Source of the DNA: Phytophthora hibernalis
Taxonomy: Eukaryota; Oomycota; Peronosporomycetes; Peronosporales; Peronosporaceae
Assembly: GCA_012656075.1 (NCBI GenBank)
Contig: JAAKBF010000035.1
Location: 496,001 to 560,000, forward strand
Direction: 5' to 3'
Length of the DNA stretch: 64,000 nt
Positions 1 through 12,338 of this stretch are shown here, one piece after another. The translations under genes and the position numbers were made by a program. The stretch's first letter is position 1; every line of letters begins with the position of its first letter. The notes under the pieces were generated by a model. It was given only the letters and a program-made list of their open reading frames with translations. It ran no database searches and was not told the DNA's origin.

Positions 1-1944
1 ACGCAACAACGGTGGCTGGTACGTCCGACAGTACAGACCCTGCGCTTTCAATCAATGGGTCGATCCACGACCAAAAGAACGAGACGTTGGTATTATCGAC
101 GCGTATCTGCTTCAATGAAGATACATCGTGGACCATTTCAGGGAGAGCTGAGATCGGCGTGGCACCAATGTGGAGAAACTCAAGGTCACCCTCCAATAAT
201 GTGGATGGGATACTTGAGATTGAATTCATTGCGAGTGAAAGATCATACGGGGCCAGTCTTGCTAGTGAAGGTGGTACTTCGGTTAGATCGCAAGCCTCTA
301 TGTAGATGCTTGAGAGCTGCGGCCATTTGGAATCTATGTCTTCTGGTAGCGTGCGTAGATTTGTGTGGCAAATTTCTATGTCGGCCAGCCCTTGTGGGAA
401 GTCTGAGGAGTGAGCTCCTGCAGGGAGGAGCCCACCTGGTAAAGTGACACGAACGAGAAATAGCATAATTATATTCGGGTGGTGTGCCTGTGAGACGGCT
501 GCGCTTTCGTTCCAGCTCATGATAGTAGAGTTGTAGAACTTCAGTAATTTGAGGCCTGAAAACTCCGTTAGCATATCTGGCACCTCAAGATTGGAGCAGT
601 GACGAAATACCACACCAGCGGTAGTCGCAGGGTCAAATGAACTCCATTGTGCGACAACTTCATCTTCTTTGCCACTTAAATTCGAATCGTAGCAGTCGAG
701 CACCATCAGAGAGCAAGCTGGTTCGGAAATAAGCCATGGTTTTACTTGCATTCTGCACTGTTCAGGCCCAGCAATTGACTCTGCGTACAAGTGAAGTGCT
801 AGAATAATGATGCCCCACGTCAAAAGAGTGGCTGCGTCAATTTCGACTCCACGGTGACTACTATCCGTAGCTTGCTTCGCCGTCTCGATGGAACATTAAG
901 ATCAGCCAGGCTTGGGTGCTGAGGCAGCACGAGTGATGCTGACAACCGACGGTTAAAACTGGGTCCGCTCTTTTCCGACAAGGAAAGCGGTCTTGTGACC
1001 GTCGGACTCAGAAGTTTCTTCATATTGTTCATATTCGTGATCATGCTCAAAGCAAAAATGATGCGCATGACCAAGTCTGCCCACGACGTCACCATCAGAA
1101 GTTGAAATTCGCTTATCGCATGCATGACCCAAACGTCTTCATACCACTTACGAACGGGAAAGTCTTTGATCTCAAGGTCGAAATCAGGGAGATACAGTGC
1201 CGTCAACGCTATTGATATGCCAATAGAGGTGACAAGATCAAGGATGCAGTCGCTGACGATAGCGTAAAACCTTCTTTTAGTGTAGCTTCCGTGAAATAGG
1301 CAGTGAACAATTGTTGTAGACCAGCAGTTTACAACGAGCAGTGAAATGTAGCTTCGATTTAGTTGGCTGCGGGGAAGTAATTTGCTCATGCGATAGGCTT
1401 GGTTAGTCTGAAGCCCGGTCTCCAGTACTTCTCGACACAGCAATACTAAGTCGAAGAATGGTCCGTCCACACCTATCAGCGCAATCTTTCTGATAAGTGC
1501 ATGATACGAATTGCAAATTCGATACGTAACTTTTGCCTGCTTCTGCGTCATACTACCGCTTGGGTGACCAAATACGTTGTAAACAGCAAACACAAGTTTT
1601 CTCTTTTTAGCCGACCATGCCAGCATCCAAAGCAAGTACCCAGAATGAATCGCCGCCAGACACCCGTGGACAATAGAGATCGTTCTGTGATCTTTGGGAT
1701 CCATACCTAGGCCGTAAAAGTATAGCCATCGACCAAATGTAGTCCCGGGTAATTGCCAGTACGCTGCTGTCATTGAAGCGAAGTATACCGCGCAAAACGC
1801 ATGCAACATCACGAAGACTAGCCAGCAAAATCGTAACGTAAGTGGTGAAAACTCTCTTGAGGTGTGATCTCCCATAGTAGCGGGCACGCGTTCATGGTGC
1901 GACCTTGCATTAGCCCGGTTTTTAAGTCGAAGACAACGCGACAT
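1..1944 (-). CDS. membrane/LRR family copy 1 (partial at window edge, one frameshift)
   Basis: This is the first of nine paralogues in the window. The part from 1944 to about 850 encodes two N-terminal membrane helices and the family core: a GVDGPFFD element, then ETGLQTNQAYRMSKLLPR, the NCWS helix, DCILDLV and EFQLLMVTSWADLV. That frame stops at 820. The ectodomain continues in another frame from about 860 down to base 1. It includes the last membrane helix, the QCRMQV...C...LDC cysteine cluster, leucine-rich strands and the FFWSWIDPL signature. The C-terminus lies outside the window. Nothing enzymatic is visible. By analogy with the intact copy at 20668-22800 it should be a polytopic membrane protein with an LRR ectodomain. 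The single frame break near 850 may be a mutation or a base-call error. The N-terminus resembles copies 2, 8 and 9 more than copies 3-7. Confidence 0.7.
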
Positions 1945-2052
1945 CTTTTTGATGGGAAACGTGGGAATGACAGAGAAACTATCACTACCGCTAAGTTAAG
2001 CCGGGGACAATTAACTCATTTATAGCCCCTATCATAGGCCGTCGTTGTAAAA

Positions 2053-4203
2053 TCAATTTAGTTTGCTGTACTCATCTTCAAAATCTAGCGGGTACCAAGT
2101 GCTATCCACTTCCTCGCACGACACAGCATTCTTCAACATAACCCAATTATCTACAGATGAATCCAAGAGAATTGATAAAGCTACATTGCCCGGTTCTGAC
2201 GGGATACTCGAAAAACCGGTTTGCTCACCCTCGAAAATGCGTTGGGTGTCCCAGCAGTACGGCGTATTTCCAGCTGTAATCGGAGGATACCCTTTCGGCT
2301 CGACGATCAGTGTATCGATCCACGCCCAGAAGAACGAGATATGTGTATCACCAAAATTCACATCGTTCAAAGCCGACGACAGTTTTGCAACGTCTGGGGA
2401 AGTTCGGAGACTAAAGTTCCTCCGAAGCTGAGGTATCCCACCGATTCGCTCTCGAACAGTTCCCTTGGAAGTACTGATATTGGATTCATGGAAAGTGATA
2501 AATCGTACGGTGCTAGCCGAGCTAGAGATGCAGGAATCTCCTCAAATGCGCAAGCTTCCAGATAAATACTCGCATATTGGGGCCACTTCATATCCAAATC
2601 TTCAGGCAAGGAACGCAGATTGGTCACACAAAACTCAATGTCCTCCAATGCCAAGGGGAAATCTTCTGCTTGAAGACCTAGAGGAAGCTCACCGTTCGTC
2701 ATATTTACACGTATAAGAAAGAGCGTCGTCAGCATCGGGTGATAGCTGTCTGTGATGGCAGCAGTCTCGTCCCACCTGACTATAGTGGAGTTGTATATTT
2801 TGAGCTCCTTTAGCTGCGAAAACTCGGCCAGTATTGATGGTAGTTCCAACTTCGGGCAATGCCGGATGACAATTCGCACTACTGTTTTCGGATCGAACGT
2901 ACTCCACTGGGCTGTAACCTCGGCATTTGATCCATTAGAACCGGATCCATGGCAGTTCAAGTCAAGTAGGGAACAAGACGGCATGCCAGATGTCCACGGT
3001 TTAACTTGCATCGTACACTGCGGTAGCTCGGTTATCGATTGTGCGTGAAGGTGAATGATTAAAATTACCAATCCCCACACCAAAAACACCACCTCTGTTA
3101 TCTTCCCCACCCAGTAATGAACCGATTGGGAGTCGAGACCAGCGAAACCGGGCATTGTCCTTTTCAGACTTGCGAGACTAGCATGAAATGGGGCAACTAC
3201 TGTGGCTCGATGACGAGTATTATGATTTGTCCTTACAATTTTTACTGATCTTGCACGCATCAGCTTTTTCATGTTGTTCAAGTTGCCGAGCATACTCACG
3301 GCGAATACAAACCGCATTGCTAAATCCCCCATGAGGTCACTAATATCATCTGGAATTCGCTCATGGCATGAACTCGCCACACATCTTCGTACCATTTCAG
3401 ACATGGGAAGCCACAAGTCTTGAAATCAAAATCGGATATGTAGATTGCCACCAGAACAATAGGAAGCCCTACTGAGGAGACTAAATCGAGCACGCAATCG
3501 CAGACAAGTGCTAACAATCGCCGCCTTGTGGCATTCCCTTCGAAAACCGTGTGCACAAGAGCTGTGCTCCAACAGTTCAAAACCAGAAGAGCAACATATC
3601 CTCGGTTTAACTCTTTTCGTGGTAGTAACAGACTCATTCGGTAGCCTTGGTGAGTCTGAAGTGCTGTCTCCACTATCTCCCGGCATAGCAGCACGAAGTC
3701 GAAATTTGGCCCATCAACGCCCAGAAGTCCATCACGTGTGAATACTGCTCTGTAGAACCAGTAGGCGCCATCTTTACATGGTGAAAGTAGAGGGTTGTCG
3801 CCCCTAAACTGCTGAGATGAAGTGGTAATCTAAAAACGTTGTAGATAGCGAAGACAAGACGTTTCTTGTGCAGACTCCACCCGACCATCCATACAATATA
3901 CGCTGCATGAACCACGGCCACTCCGGCATGAATAACAGCAATCATTCGATTGTACTCAGTGCCCATTCCGATATAAAGCATAGATAACCACCGGTCTAAT
4001 CGAGTACCCGGCAAATTCCAGTAGCACCAACCTGCCATCGTGAAGTAGAGAAAGCACACAAAATGAAGCATGATAAAGGTAACCCAGCTAAGCCACAGGG
4101 CTACAGGTGAAAATTTGTCTGTCCGAAGTCGCGCGATACGCTCGTGAGCCCGGATCTGAGCGAGACCAGGAGCCCTCATGGGTTTGACCCGGTGCAATGG
4201 CAT
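2053..4203 (-). CDS. membrane/LRR family copy 2 (several frameshifts)
   Basis: A full-length family member read in four pieces: 4203-3673 (first membrane helices, with a YWNLPGTRLDRW loop and MGTEYNRMIAVIHAG), 3694-3320 (core ETALQTHQGYRM, NCWSTALVH, DCVLDLV), about 3400-2367 (last helix and LRR ectodomain) and 2370-2053 (FFWAWID and the C-terminal PYC...YPLDFED tail). Every conserved block is present in order, so the breaks are single-base events. The one near 2385 falls in a T4 run (A4 on the coding strand), and one extra base there reconnects the LRR to the tail. No copy-specific function can be read. It lies head-to-tail with copy 1, about 110 bp upstream of it, which suggests tandem duplication. 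Confidence 0.7.
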
Positions 4204-4458
4204 ACTATGATGGCTGCTACTCTGGAAATTTATGGTTTGGACTCAACTTCACGATCATTTTTAGCAGTGAACTCTAGTCTCCACCTTGCTATTTTTGCGG
4301 TGTTGACATTAATTACAAGGACGGAGAAACGATGTGTGATCTATTCAAGTACTGTAGTCTGGAGTGCTATTTGATACGCCTGCTGATTTTGGTACTACGC
4401 GAGAATAGCTTTTTGAAATCACCTGAAAACACTTCACTCGTATTGTAATCGCTGGGAG

Positions 4459-6656
4459 ATGGTTCTGCCTTCGCTACACTCCTCGACTTCTCAAACGGAG
4501 TATCTGACCCTCTCTCGCGGTGGCTTCGCGTTCTGGTGGCTGATAATCGTTTGTATTCATCTAATTACATCCACGTACAACGCGGGGTATACGTGGTTTT
4601 ACTGGAACTTTGACGCCACCTTTTTGAGCTACACACTAGAGCCTTATAGTATCGGGATGTCACGCGAAAACTTCCGTACAATAGCTTACGTGCACGCTGG
4701 TTTAGCTCTCGCTCATGGCTTCTATGTGTTGACCATACTAATTGCACCACTTTGGAAGCGAAATTTTCTTTTTTCTTATTGACGAATACATCGAAGGCAA
4801 ACAAAAGAATCGCACCAACATCGAAGAAACACAAAGACAACACAGTAATGTGCAAGAAAGTTCATCAAGTTCAAACGACGAAGACGGTCACACAGACCAT
4901 AGCACGGGTGTACATGAAGTTGGTTGATCGACGAGGTCTCTTTGGTGTGAACGGAAAATACTTTCACTCTATCCTGCTCTGTCGAGAAATACTAGAGACT
5001 GCGCTCCAGACTATACAAGCAATTCGAATGAGCAAGTATCTAACAAACTTGCAGCTCAACCGCTTTTACGTGGGTTTGGTTGTTGCCAATTGCTGGTCGG
5101 CAGTGATAATTAACTCCCGATGGTTCTGGAAGGATGAAGCTCGTCGTCGCTTTGCGTTGGTTGTTTCTGACTGTGCTTTGGACTTAATGTCGACTGTTGG
5201 AGTATCGACGATGATTGTTTGGAGCTATGTGGACAATTACAACGTCGGCATCGCGGGCTTTGGCTTTGAATTCCTTGCCAATGATGATTGGGTTGCTCAA
5301 ATGTTAAATGAAGCGCAGATGGTATTGGTAACATCGTGGTCAGATCTAGCGACGCGTGTGATTTTCTCGTTGGGACTAATAATTACTTCAACAACAATGC
5401 AAGAATTGTTGCGCTGTTCTCCCAGAAGAGATAACCGAGCAACCCAAGATCCAACCACCGTCCTGAACAGCAACCAAGTCGTACATGTTTCGGCAGATCC
5501 TATACCCCCTGAATGCAAGTCCAGCGATGCGTCATCCGAAGACAGTACAAGGTGGCCACAACGCACTTCCTCTTATGCTGTGAAGCAACTCCGAACTAAA
5601 CGCTGGTCTCATCACAGTATTCATCTTGGTTTTACAATCTGGGGCTTCGTGGTACTAAGTATGCATATACACGCCTCGCTTCAAACACCACTGAGAGAGT
5701 GCACACCAAAGGTGCACCCGATGGCTGGTGGACTACCTTCGTGCTTCTTGGTTAACTTTAACTGCCACACCATCGGCATCGCTGGAGCCAGACGCGACGT
5801 CGAGATCGAATGGGACAAATTTGACCGAAAGACTGCAGTGAAGCTCCGTCTTTTACATTGCCCTTACTTGGAGGTCCCGGATAGCTTGGGCGATTTCATT
5901 CGGCTGCAAGAAATTCATGTGTACAATTCAACAATAAACGAGTGGGGCGCAAATGCTGCCGTGACAAATTTGCAGCACCCTGAACTGAAGGTAATATTCA
6001 TGATCCGAGTCAATTTAACGGATGGCCACCTCCCGCTTGGCGTTCAGGCAACTGATTTCCCACTTCAGCTTGTTGAACTCTACTTCTGCGAGACGAATCT
6101 ATCCCAGATACCCGAAGATTTGGACACAAAGTGGCATGTTGGCTCAAATATTTACGTGGAGAACAGCCTGCTAACTACTGTACCACCAGCATTTATCCGG
6201 TTGCAGCCGTACTACCTCGTGCTGGCCGGTAACCCAATCTCTGATATTCCACCTGAGCTGTTCGAGACTAGTGATATGTTGTACCTCGTTCTCGGACGCA
6301 CCAACATCGATATTTTACCACAAACAGTGATACCCACAACCTCTGACGCATTTTTTGTTGACGTTCGAGACACGAAAGTCTCGTTCTTTTGGTCCTGGAT
6401 CGATCCGCTCGTGGAAATGATGCTGGAAGCCTCGCCCATGATACTTGCCAGCGGTTGCCCTTACTGCTCCGACCTCGAAAACGTTATGAACGGAGTATCC
6501 AATTCTTTCAGTACACCCTTTCAAGATGGTTACTCGCCACAGTTAATGAACGCGTCCGATTGGGAATTCCTCAGTCTTGCAGTGGATTGTTCTCCTCCTC
6601 CTTCACCCACGACATTCCCCATGGAGGATTGGGATAATACCTACGGCCTAAAATAA
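4459..6656 (+). CDS. membrane/LRR family copy 3 (one frameshift in the linker)
   Basis: Codons 4459-4782 encode the N-terminal membrane region (FAFWWLIIVCIHLITSTYNA, then a second helix after MSRENFRTIAYVHAG). The frame breaks just after the second helix, beside T4 and T6 runs at 4764-4774. It then continues without interruption to 6656: the core (RRGLFGVNGKYFHSILLCRE, ETALQTIQAIRMSKYL, NCWSAV, DCALDLMS, LNEAQMVLVTSWSDLATR), the membrane helix before the ectodomain, the paired cysteines, LRR strands, FFWSWIDPLVE and the C-terminal cysteine tail ending in EDWDNTYGLK. It is divergently arranged with copy 2, with about 255 bp between the starts. Apart from the linker break the gene looks intact and is probably functional if that break is a base-call error. 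Confidence 0.75.
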
Positions 6657-6763
6657 TAAAAACAATAACCCACGTAATTTACAATGTACTTTGTCTTGGT
6701 TTCTGTAAAGTTGCCATAAAATACCGCTTTAAATATAACTTTTTGAAGACGAAGAAGGTCATC

Positions 6764-8040
6764 ATGGACGTGCTGCTGAGCGTGCAGCGACAGCTCTCGT
6801 GCGTGCTGGACGACGTTTCTCTCCATTCTGAAGACTCTTCTTCTTCTTCTCCAACCGACATGACCCCCGTCCTCATCCGCATCGAGCAGCTACTGGACGA
6901 AATCCGCGTCTGCACTCGCTCCATCGTGGCCAGCAGTTCACTGAAGAGAAGAACAGAGAAGAAATGTAGTAAACCCATGGAAAGAGACGATTTCCGCCTC
7001 AAATTGGAGACCAAAGACGTCATAGACTACAATTCGGAAACCGAAACAGAAGACGAAGGAAAAGAAGAAGAAGAAGAACCAGTTGATACAGTCGGAGTGA
7101 AGCGACCACGAGAAGCTGAAGAAGGAGGAATTCAAGAAGAACCGGAACTTAAACGCCCTGTGGTCCGACATGCTCCTCTTGATCCTGAGCTTTACAAGAC
7201 TATTAAACGGTACCTTCACACGACCAAGAAATTGTCTATGCTGAAGGAGACAGAACATGGACCTATAGTGAAGAAAGGCATGCGCAACGTGGCTGAATGG
7301 ACTACGAAAAGTATGAAAAGGATGCTTGAGTTTATTCGAAATGGAGGCGTTCCAATGGACGATGTCGCCATAGAATTTCGTGACGCGACAATTTTGTTGC
7401 CGTCGATTATCGCACGCTGTCGAACCGACAGCAAAATCAGTAACAAGTGGATTTCAAGTACGACTTATAATATCGCCCAGATATCTGCATTCGCAAGGGA
7501 AAATGGGAACTTGCCGAATTGTCTTTCGGATCCCCAACTGGAGGAAACTCAGCACGCAATCACCAAGGGTTGGAAGGACTGGAGCCCGGAGTTTCTTCGC
7601 AAAATGGAATTATTCATTGAGCGTATGAGTAAACCTGACGCATTAGACCCAGAATGCATGGAGAAGCCCCTAGGAAGGCTAGCTAGCTTGTTCTGCAATG
7701 ATTTCAAAGCATGCAAGCCAGCCAAAAAATCCTCGCGGACAGAAGAAGATTGGACTCGTTTTTCTAAAATCGGAGAAGTTCTAGCAGATTGGATACAGCA
7801 GTCTCAAAGAGCCTCAACACCGCCGAAGTTACGACCGCACCTGTTGAGGTTTGATCGACAACTTAAAGGTTTCGCGAAAAACAACCCTGATCGAGTGCCA
7901 GCCTCTCTATTGGAGTACGTGATTTTTTTCCCTTCAATTGTTCATTTGTTGTCTGACAACTTCCACTGGTTATTGTTACACAGATTCTCGGCTGTGCTCG
8001 TTGGGTTTGGAAAAGAGCCCAATATCAACAAAAAGCATGA
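6764..8040 (+). CDS. acidic, possibly nuclear protein of unknown function (two exons)
   Basis: No family was recognised. The ATG at 6764 is preferred over an upstream in-frame TTG. Exon 1 (6764-7918) is followed by a 65-nt GT-AG intron (7919-7983) with a T-rich middle and a TTACACAG acceptor. Exon 2 (7984-8040) supplies a short tail ending YQQKA. The spliced product is about 403 aa. If the intron is read through, the tail becomes improbably hydrophobic, which supports splicing. The N-terminal third is Ser/Glu-rich (ETETEDEGKEEEEEP) with a basic KRPRE patch that could act as a nuclear signal. The rest is hydrophilic and helical with many Trp and Lys residues. It sits between copies 3 and 4 of the membrane/LRR family and has no visible link to them. 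Confidence 0.55.
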
Positions 8041-8648
8041 ACAGTAAACGGGTATCACTGAGATTGGTACCAACAGTGCTGGCAAGATGTCTGATGGCGG
8101 CGCTTTTGATACATATAATGGTCTGCGCTCAGCCAGGACGAACTGCAGGCCCGAGCGCCAAACGACTTGGCATATTTTCGTGCTTTAGTCGAGAGGTAGC
8201 TGAACATTAAGGTTATACCGGTATTATCCAGAAAATCATCCGCTGCAAAACCAATCCTATCAACGACATTTGATGCGTTCATCGTGGCGAATGATTCCGT
8301 TCACATCTTGAAAGTGCAAATGCCCTGTGAATTTAAATTTGAGCATGTAATCATAGCGCTGTTGCACCGACCATTTCGCTCGTCGACAACCACGTGTAAA
8401 GCAAACAAACACGAAGGATGTTTCTTCTGCTGCCAGGCCAGATACTTAGTGATTCAATAGATTACCTATTACCTATGAACTCGACTTTTTCTTGCTTCGG
8501 TAGCGACATTATGGCATCCGATGGCGGCAGTCTCACGTTTTCACGATCATTAAAAAATACAATCTATTATAGCAATCTAGTCTCTAACATATCAAGTACA
8601 ATTGAATTGTAGTTCGTTCCAAAACAACAAAAAGCTTAACTTACATGC

Positions 8649-8866
8649 GATGACCTATGAACAGCAAAACACGAGCCATTACGCTGACAAAAACACAATC
8701 ACATTATCTTCGGTGCAAGACCAACAGGGACACAGGTGGAGCATGGAACCCAATTAGCCGATGACTATGAACAGCAAAACACGAGCCATTACGCTGAGAA
8801 AAACACAATCACATTATCTTCGGTGCAAGACCGACAGGGACACAGGTGGAGCATGGAACCCAATAT
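8649..8866. repeat. tandem duplication, two units of about 107 bp (period 111)
   Basis: Unit 1 (8649-8755) begins GATGACCTATGAACAGC and ends GGAACCCAAT. Unit 2 (8760-8866) repeats it with a few substitutions and one missing C near its start. It lies in the gene-free stretch 8041-9044, in which nothing else was recognised. A partial GGACAGCAAAACGCC echo follows at about 8870. The units look like a recent local duplication. No coding potential or regulatory role is apparent. Confidence 0.85.
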
Positions 8867-9044
8867 TCAAGGACAGCAAAACGCCATTTGCGGTAACCAC
8901 CAAGTATAAATAAGTTGTCATCATATAATAATACTCCATCGCCAGGGGTTGCAAACTATTGTGTTATACCTGAAACTCCTGTCCACAAGCAATTGCAGCT
9001 TCAGTCTGCAACGAGCTCTCCTCCAAGAGTTTTGAAAGTACCCC

Positions 9045-11282
9045 ATGAACGCTCACAAAACTGAAGACATCGTTATCGTGACGTGGTGGGCCTTCGCAAT
9101 ATGGTGGTTTGTGTTTCTCGCGGTGCATTTTGTTACCTGTGGCTACAATGGCGTGTATGCCATCTTCTACTGGAGTTTGGAAAACACGATGCTGTCTCGC
9201 TATCTGGTATTTTATCACGTCGGAATGCCACCTGACAATTATGGGACCATCGCTGCGACTCACATGATGATGTCTACGATCCATGGACTCTGCATCGTTT
9301 CTATGATTGGGAGCTCCTTGTGGTTTCGGACACTCACATTCACACCATGGGGAGGACCCAGTAAAGTGCGCGAGGGCCCGAGAAGTGAACGTACTGCACC
9401 AAATCTAAGCCCAACGAACTCCATTCACTCGAGAACTTCCAGTCGTGTGAACTCATCTCTACGTAATAGTGTCTCCAAGTTCACTTTATCACTGACCAAC
9501 CGGTACGGACTGCTAGGAGTGAACGGACAGCACTTTCACTCACTTTTGATTGTCCGGGAGCTGATAGAAACAACTTTGCAAACCACCCAAGCTTATCGTA
9601 TGAGCTTCTTACTTCCAAGTATGCTGCTCAATCGATTTTACGTGGTGGGTCTCGTACTCAACTGTTGGTCATCAGCGATTATCCACGTTCTACCTTTTCG
9701 TGGCAACGAAGCTCGAAAGAGGTTTGCAAGTCTGGCATGTGATTGTGCACTGGATCTGATGTCGTGCATGGGCGTGACAGTTATCGTGGTGCTGAGCTAT
9801 GTGGACCAATACGATCCTAAGATCACCGATTTTGGTATAAACCCGTGGTACAACGATGTATGGGCTGCTCGAGCATTGAACGAGTTTCAGATGGTAGCTG
9901 TCGTATCGTGGTCGGACCTGTTTAGCCGCATCATTTTTCACTCGGTTTGTTAGTGACAACGACGAACCTCAAAGAGTTGTTGTATCGATCTTCTTGGGGT
10001 GACAGTCGAGTCGCTGCTTCAAATACGACGTTAATTGTTCCAAAAAGGTGAAAGTAAAAGCGATCACACATAGCACTGGAGTTGAAAATCCTAACGGCAT
10101 GGAAGGCGGACCTTCTGGAAAAATAGCAAAAATCGTCCCCGGTGGCTCTGTCAACATAATGACGTGGGCGCGGCGCATGTTGCATGTCGTACTGCATGGA
10201 GTGCATTTGGTATTTTTGTTTGGGGGTTGCTGGTGCTAGGATTTCATGTTCAAGCTTCTATTCAGGCATCTTTACCACAGTGTGAGCTTCAAGTTCGACC
10301 ATGGGCAGTGTCGAGGCCGTCGTGCTTCCTACTCTGTCTTGATTGCTACCAACTCGGTATATCTGGTCAACTAGACGAGATTGATGAAATTTGGCACGAG
10401 TTTGACGGATCAACCGTGGTAATGATGCTAATCAGGCATTGTCCATTTCTCGATATACCGGATATTTTCAACGAGTTCCACCGACTTATCAGCATCAAGA
10501 TCTATAATACTACAATTGTTGATTGGAAGACTTCGGCTGCGATTACAAATACAAACCACCCAGCGTTTCTTTCACTAATGATGCTTCGTGTAAATATGAC
10601 CGATGGAATGCTCCCAGCCGGATTCCTATCAAGTGATACGCCCCTTAATCTGTACGACTTTGAGTTCTGCGTGACGAATCTGCGTGAGGTACCGGATGAT
10701 CTTGATACGAAGTGGCTGTCGGGGTCATACGTTATTATTGAGTACAGTCAACTGCAAACGGTTCCAGCTTCAGTGATGCGTATCATGCCAAGCTACTTAT
10801 CGCTCCTGGGCAATCCCATTAGCGAGCTGCCTCCAGAAATCTTCGAGATTGAAGGTTTAACCGATTTGGGCATTGGATTCACTGATATCCACGAATTTCC
10901 TTGGAATGTCACGCAGCTCTCGTCAACTCTCACTTCTATCTACATTCCTGGCACAGATATTTCATACTTTTGGCCGTGGATGGATAATATATTTGGACGT
11001 CTGAGCGCTCGCTGGGTATCTCGGCCGATTCTTGCTGGTGGTTCTGTCTATTGTAATGACCTCGAAAAGATTGCCAACGGGTTGGTAGATACGTTTAGCA
11101 ATCCATCGTCAACAGACTATTCAGTGAACCTCATGGACCCGGCCAAAGCTGGCCCTGGTGGTTTGATATCGTCTTGGGTAGATTGTAGCGACGCGGTCAG
11201 CGGGATGTCTGGTCCACTCTATCCGCTTGTCGCTGAGGACGAGCACAATGCTATGTTAGGTTATGCTCTTGCTACAACCTAA
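9045..11282 (+). CDS. membrane/LRR family copy 4 (frameshifts at homopolymers)
   Basis: The start at 9045 gives MNAHKTEDIVIVTWW followed by the first helix (AIWWFVFLAVHFVTCGYNGV). The frame runs through the core (YGLLGVNGQHFHSLL, ETTLQTTQAYRMSFLLP, NCWSSAIIH, DCALDLMSCMGV, LNEFQMVAVVSWSDLF) to 9953. It breaks at a T5 run (9934-9938) and again at an A5 run (10042-10046). One added base at each would keep the family sequence in frame. A third shift lies near 10190. The last helix, cysteine cluster, LRR strands, YFWPWMDN and a cysteine tail then run to 11282. Its sequence is closest to copies 5 and 7. The clustering of breaks in homopolymers suggests a gene that may be intact in the organism. 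Confidence 0.72.
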
Positions 11283-11342
11283 ACAATACTGGTACCCCTC
11301 GACCACTCGAGGACTTTCCAGCGATGACGCAGCACTGTGGCA

Positions 11343-11627
11343 CTACGTCAGCCTTTGCTCTTGGTTGCTACAGTATTGTTGCGGACGAGGTTGTCCGCGC
11401 GGCCGCAGTTGGAACGTGTGCAGGATATTGCAGGAGGCGTTCACATCGCGATTCACGGTAATACCGCAGCCGCCATTGTTGCGTTTACAATGGAGTACAC
11501 AGTGAATCTTGCAATTGCGAACCACGCCCTCTCTGTATTCTCGTCGTTGGTGCTGGTTGACGAGATCGCCCGATGCTATGCACACACGAAGCATGTAACC
11601 TAATACTTCAGAAGTATGAGTCATCAC
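11343..11627 (-). pseudogene. Fanzor/TnpB-like nuclease, C-terminal relic
   Basis: A reading frame on the minus strand ends with CGITVNRDVNASCNIL followed by a basic RPRGQPRP tail. In TnpB/IS605 OrfB and eukaryotic Fanzor proteins, a zinc ribbon followed by (N/H)RDVNAarNIL is the RuvC-III region, with the Asp as a catalytic residue. The preceding residues (HTSEV at the start, then CKIHCVLHCKRNNGGCG) resemble the ribbon but with irregular cysteine spacing. No RuvC-I or RuvC-II region was found upstream between 11628 and 12338, so only the tail survives. There are no flanking repeats that I can define. The call rests on this motif alone and could be chance or another ribbon-RuvC transposase. 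Confidence 0.42.
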
Positions 11628-12338
11628 AATAAGGCGGGAATCTTTCTTGTGGAACAGTCAACAGAGAGTATTCAGAAGTGTATCTTTGCTCCATCATCGT
11701 GGTTTGATTTGCTTTGCCGCTGTAACAAAGATAAGTAAGCAAATTTCTTAGACTAAGCAGACTGTTTAGGTTTCGTAAATGAAGTAGGCAGCATCAATTC
11801 TGAGTGGCTTTGTGGCGTGACCATAATGCGATTATCGTCTAAATGCAATGCTGACGCTCATGGCCATCAGTTTATTCGTCAAGCTCATCAGGGCGACACA
11901 TAGCCCAAGATGCCTGCATGACTTGCTCGAGCAACGTTGTCAATGGATGCCGAAAGTCCATGGGTACTGCACCTACTTGTTCAAAAATAAACGACTTTTT
12001 CGATATCTTCAACGCAAGAAACGGCTTCAACATCCTTGGAAAACCTTGGCTCACTGAAATGATTTTCTGTCATTTTCTGGTGAACGTCAGCATTACAACG
12101 GGGGTGAAAGACCAGACAGACGCGAATTTTTGCTGTTCGTGTTAACCAAGTCAACGGAAGAGCCTCTCAATCGGATTTCCAGATGGGTACGATTTGCAAC
12201 TGCTTCAAGTGCGGGTAGCCGTTCTCCAGCCCTGTGACGTTGGTTATCTGATCTCGAGGGACTTGTATGGGTGGTGAAGATCGATCATTTTCCAATTCTC
12301 TACCTCGAGCATCTATCGGTCGTCTCTGAACCCTCTTC
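11628..12338. other. gene-free stretch upstream of the GMC gene
   Basis: Short open frames on both strands show no recognisable domain and no conserved composition. The 300 bp before 12339 should hold the promoter of the GMC gene, but no clear TATA or oomycete initiator element could be assigned. If the Fanzor-like relic at 11343-11627 once extended upstream, its N-terminal part would have lain here; nothing recognisable remains. Confidence 0.4.
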
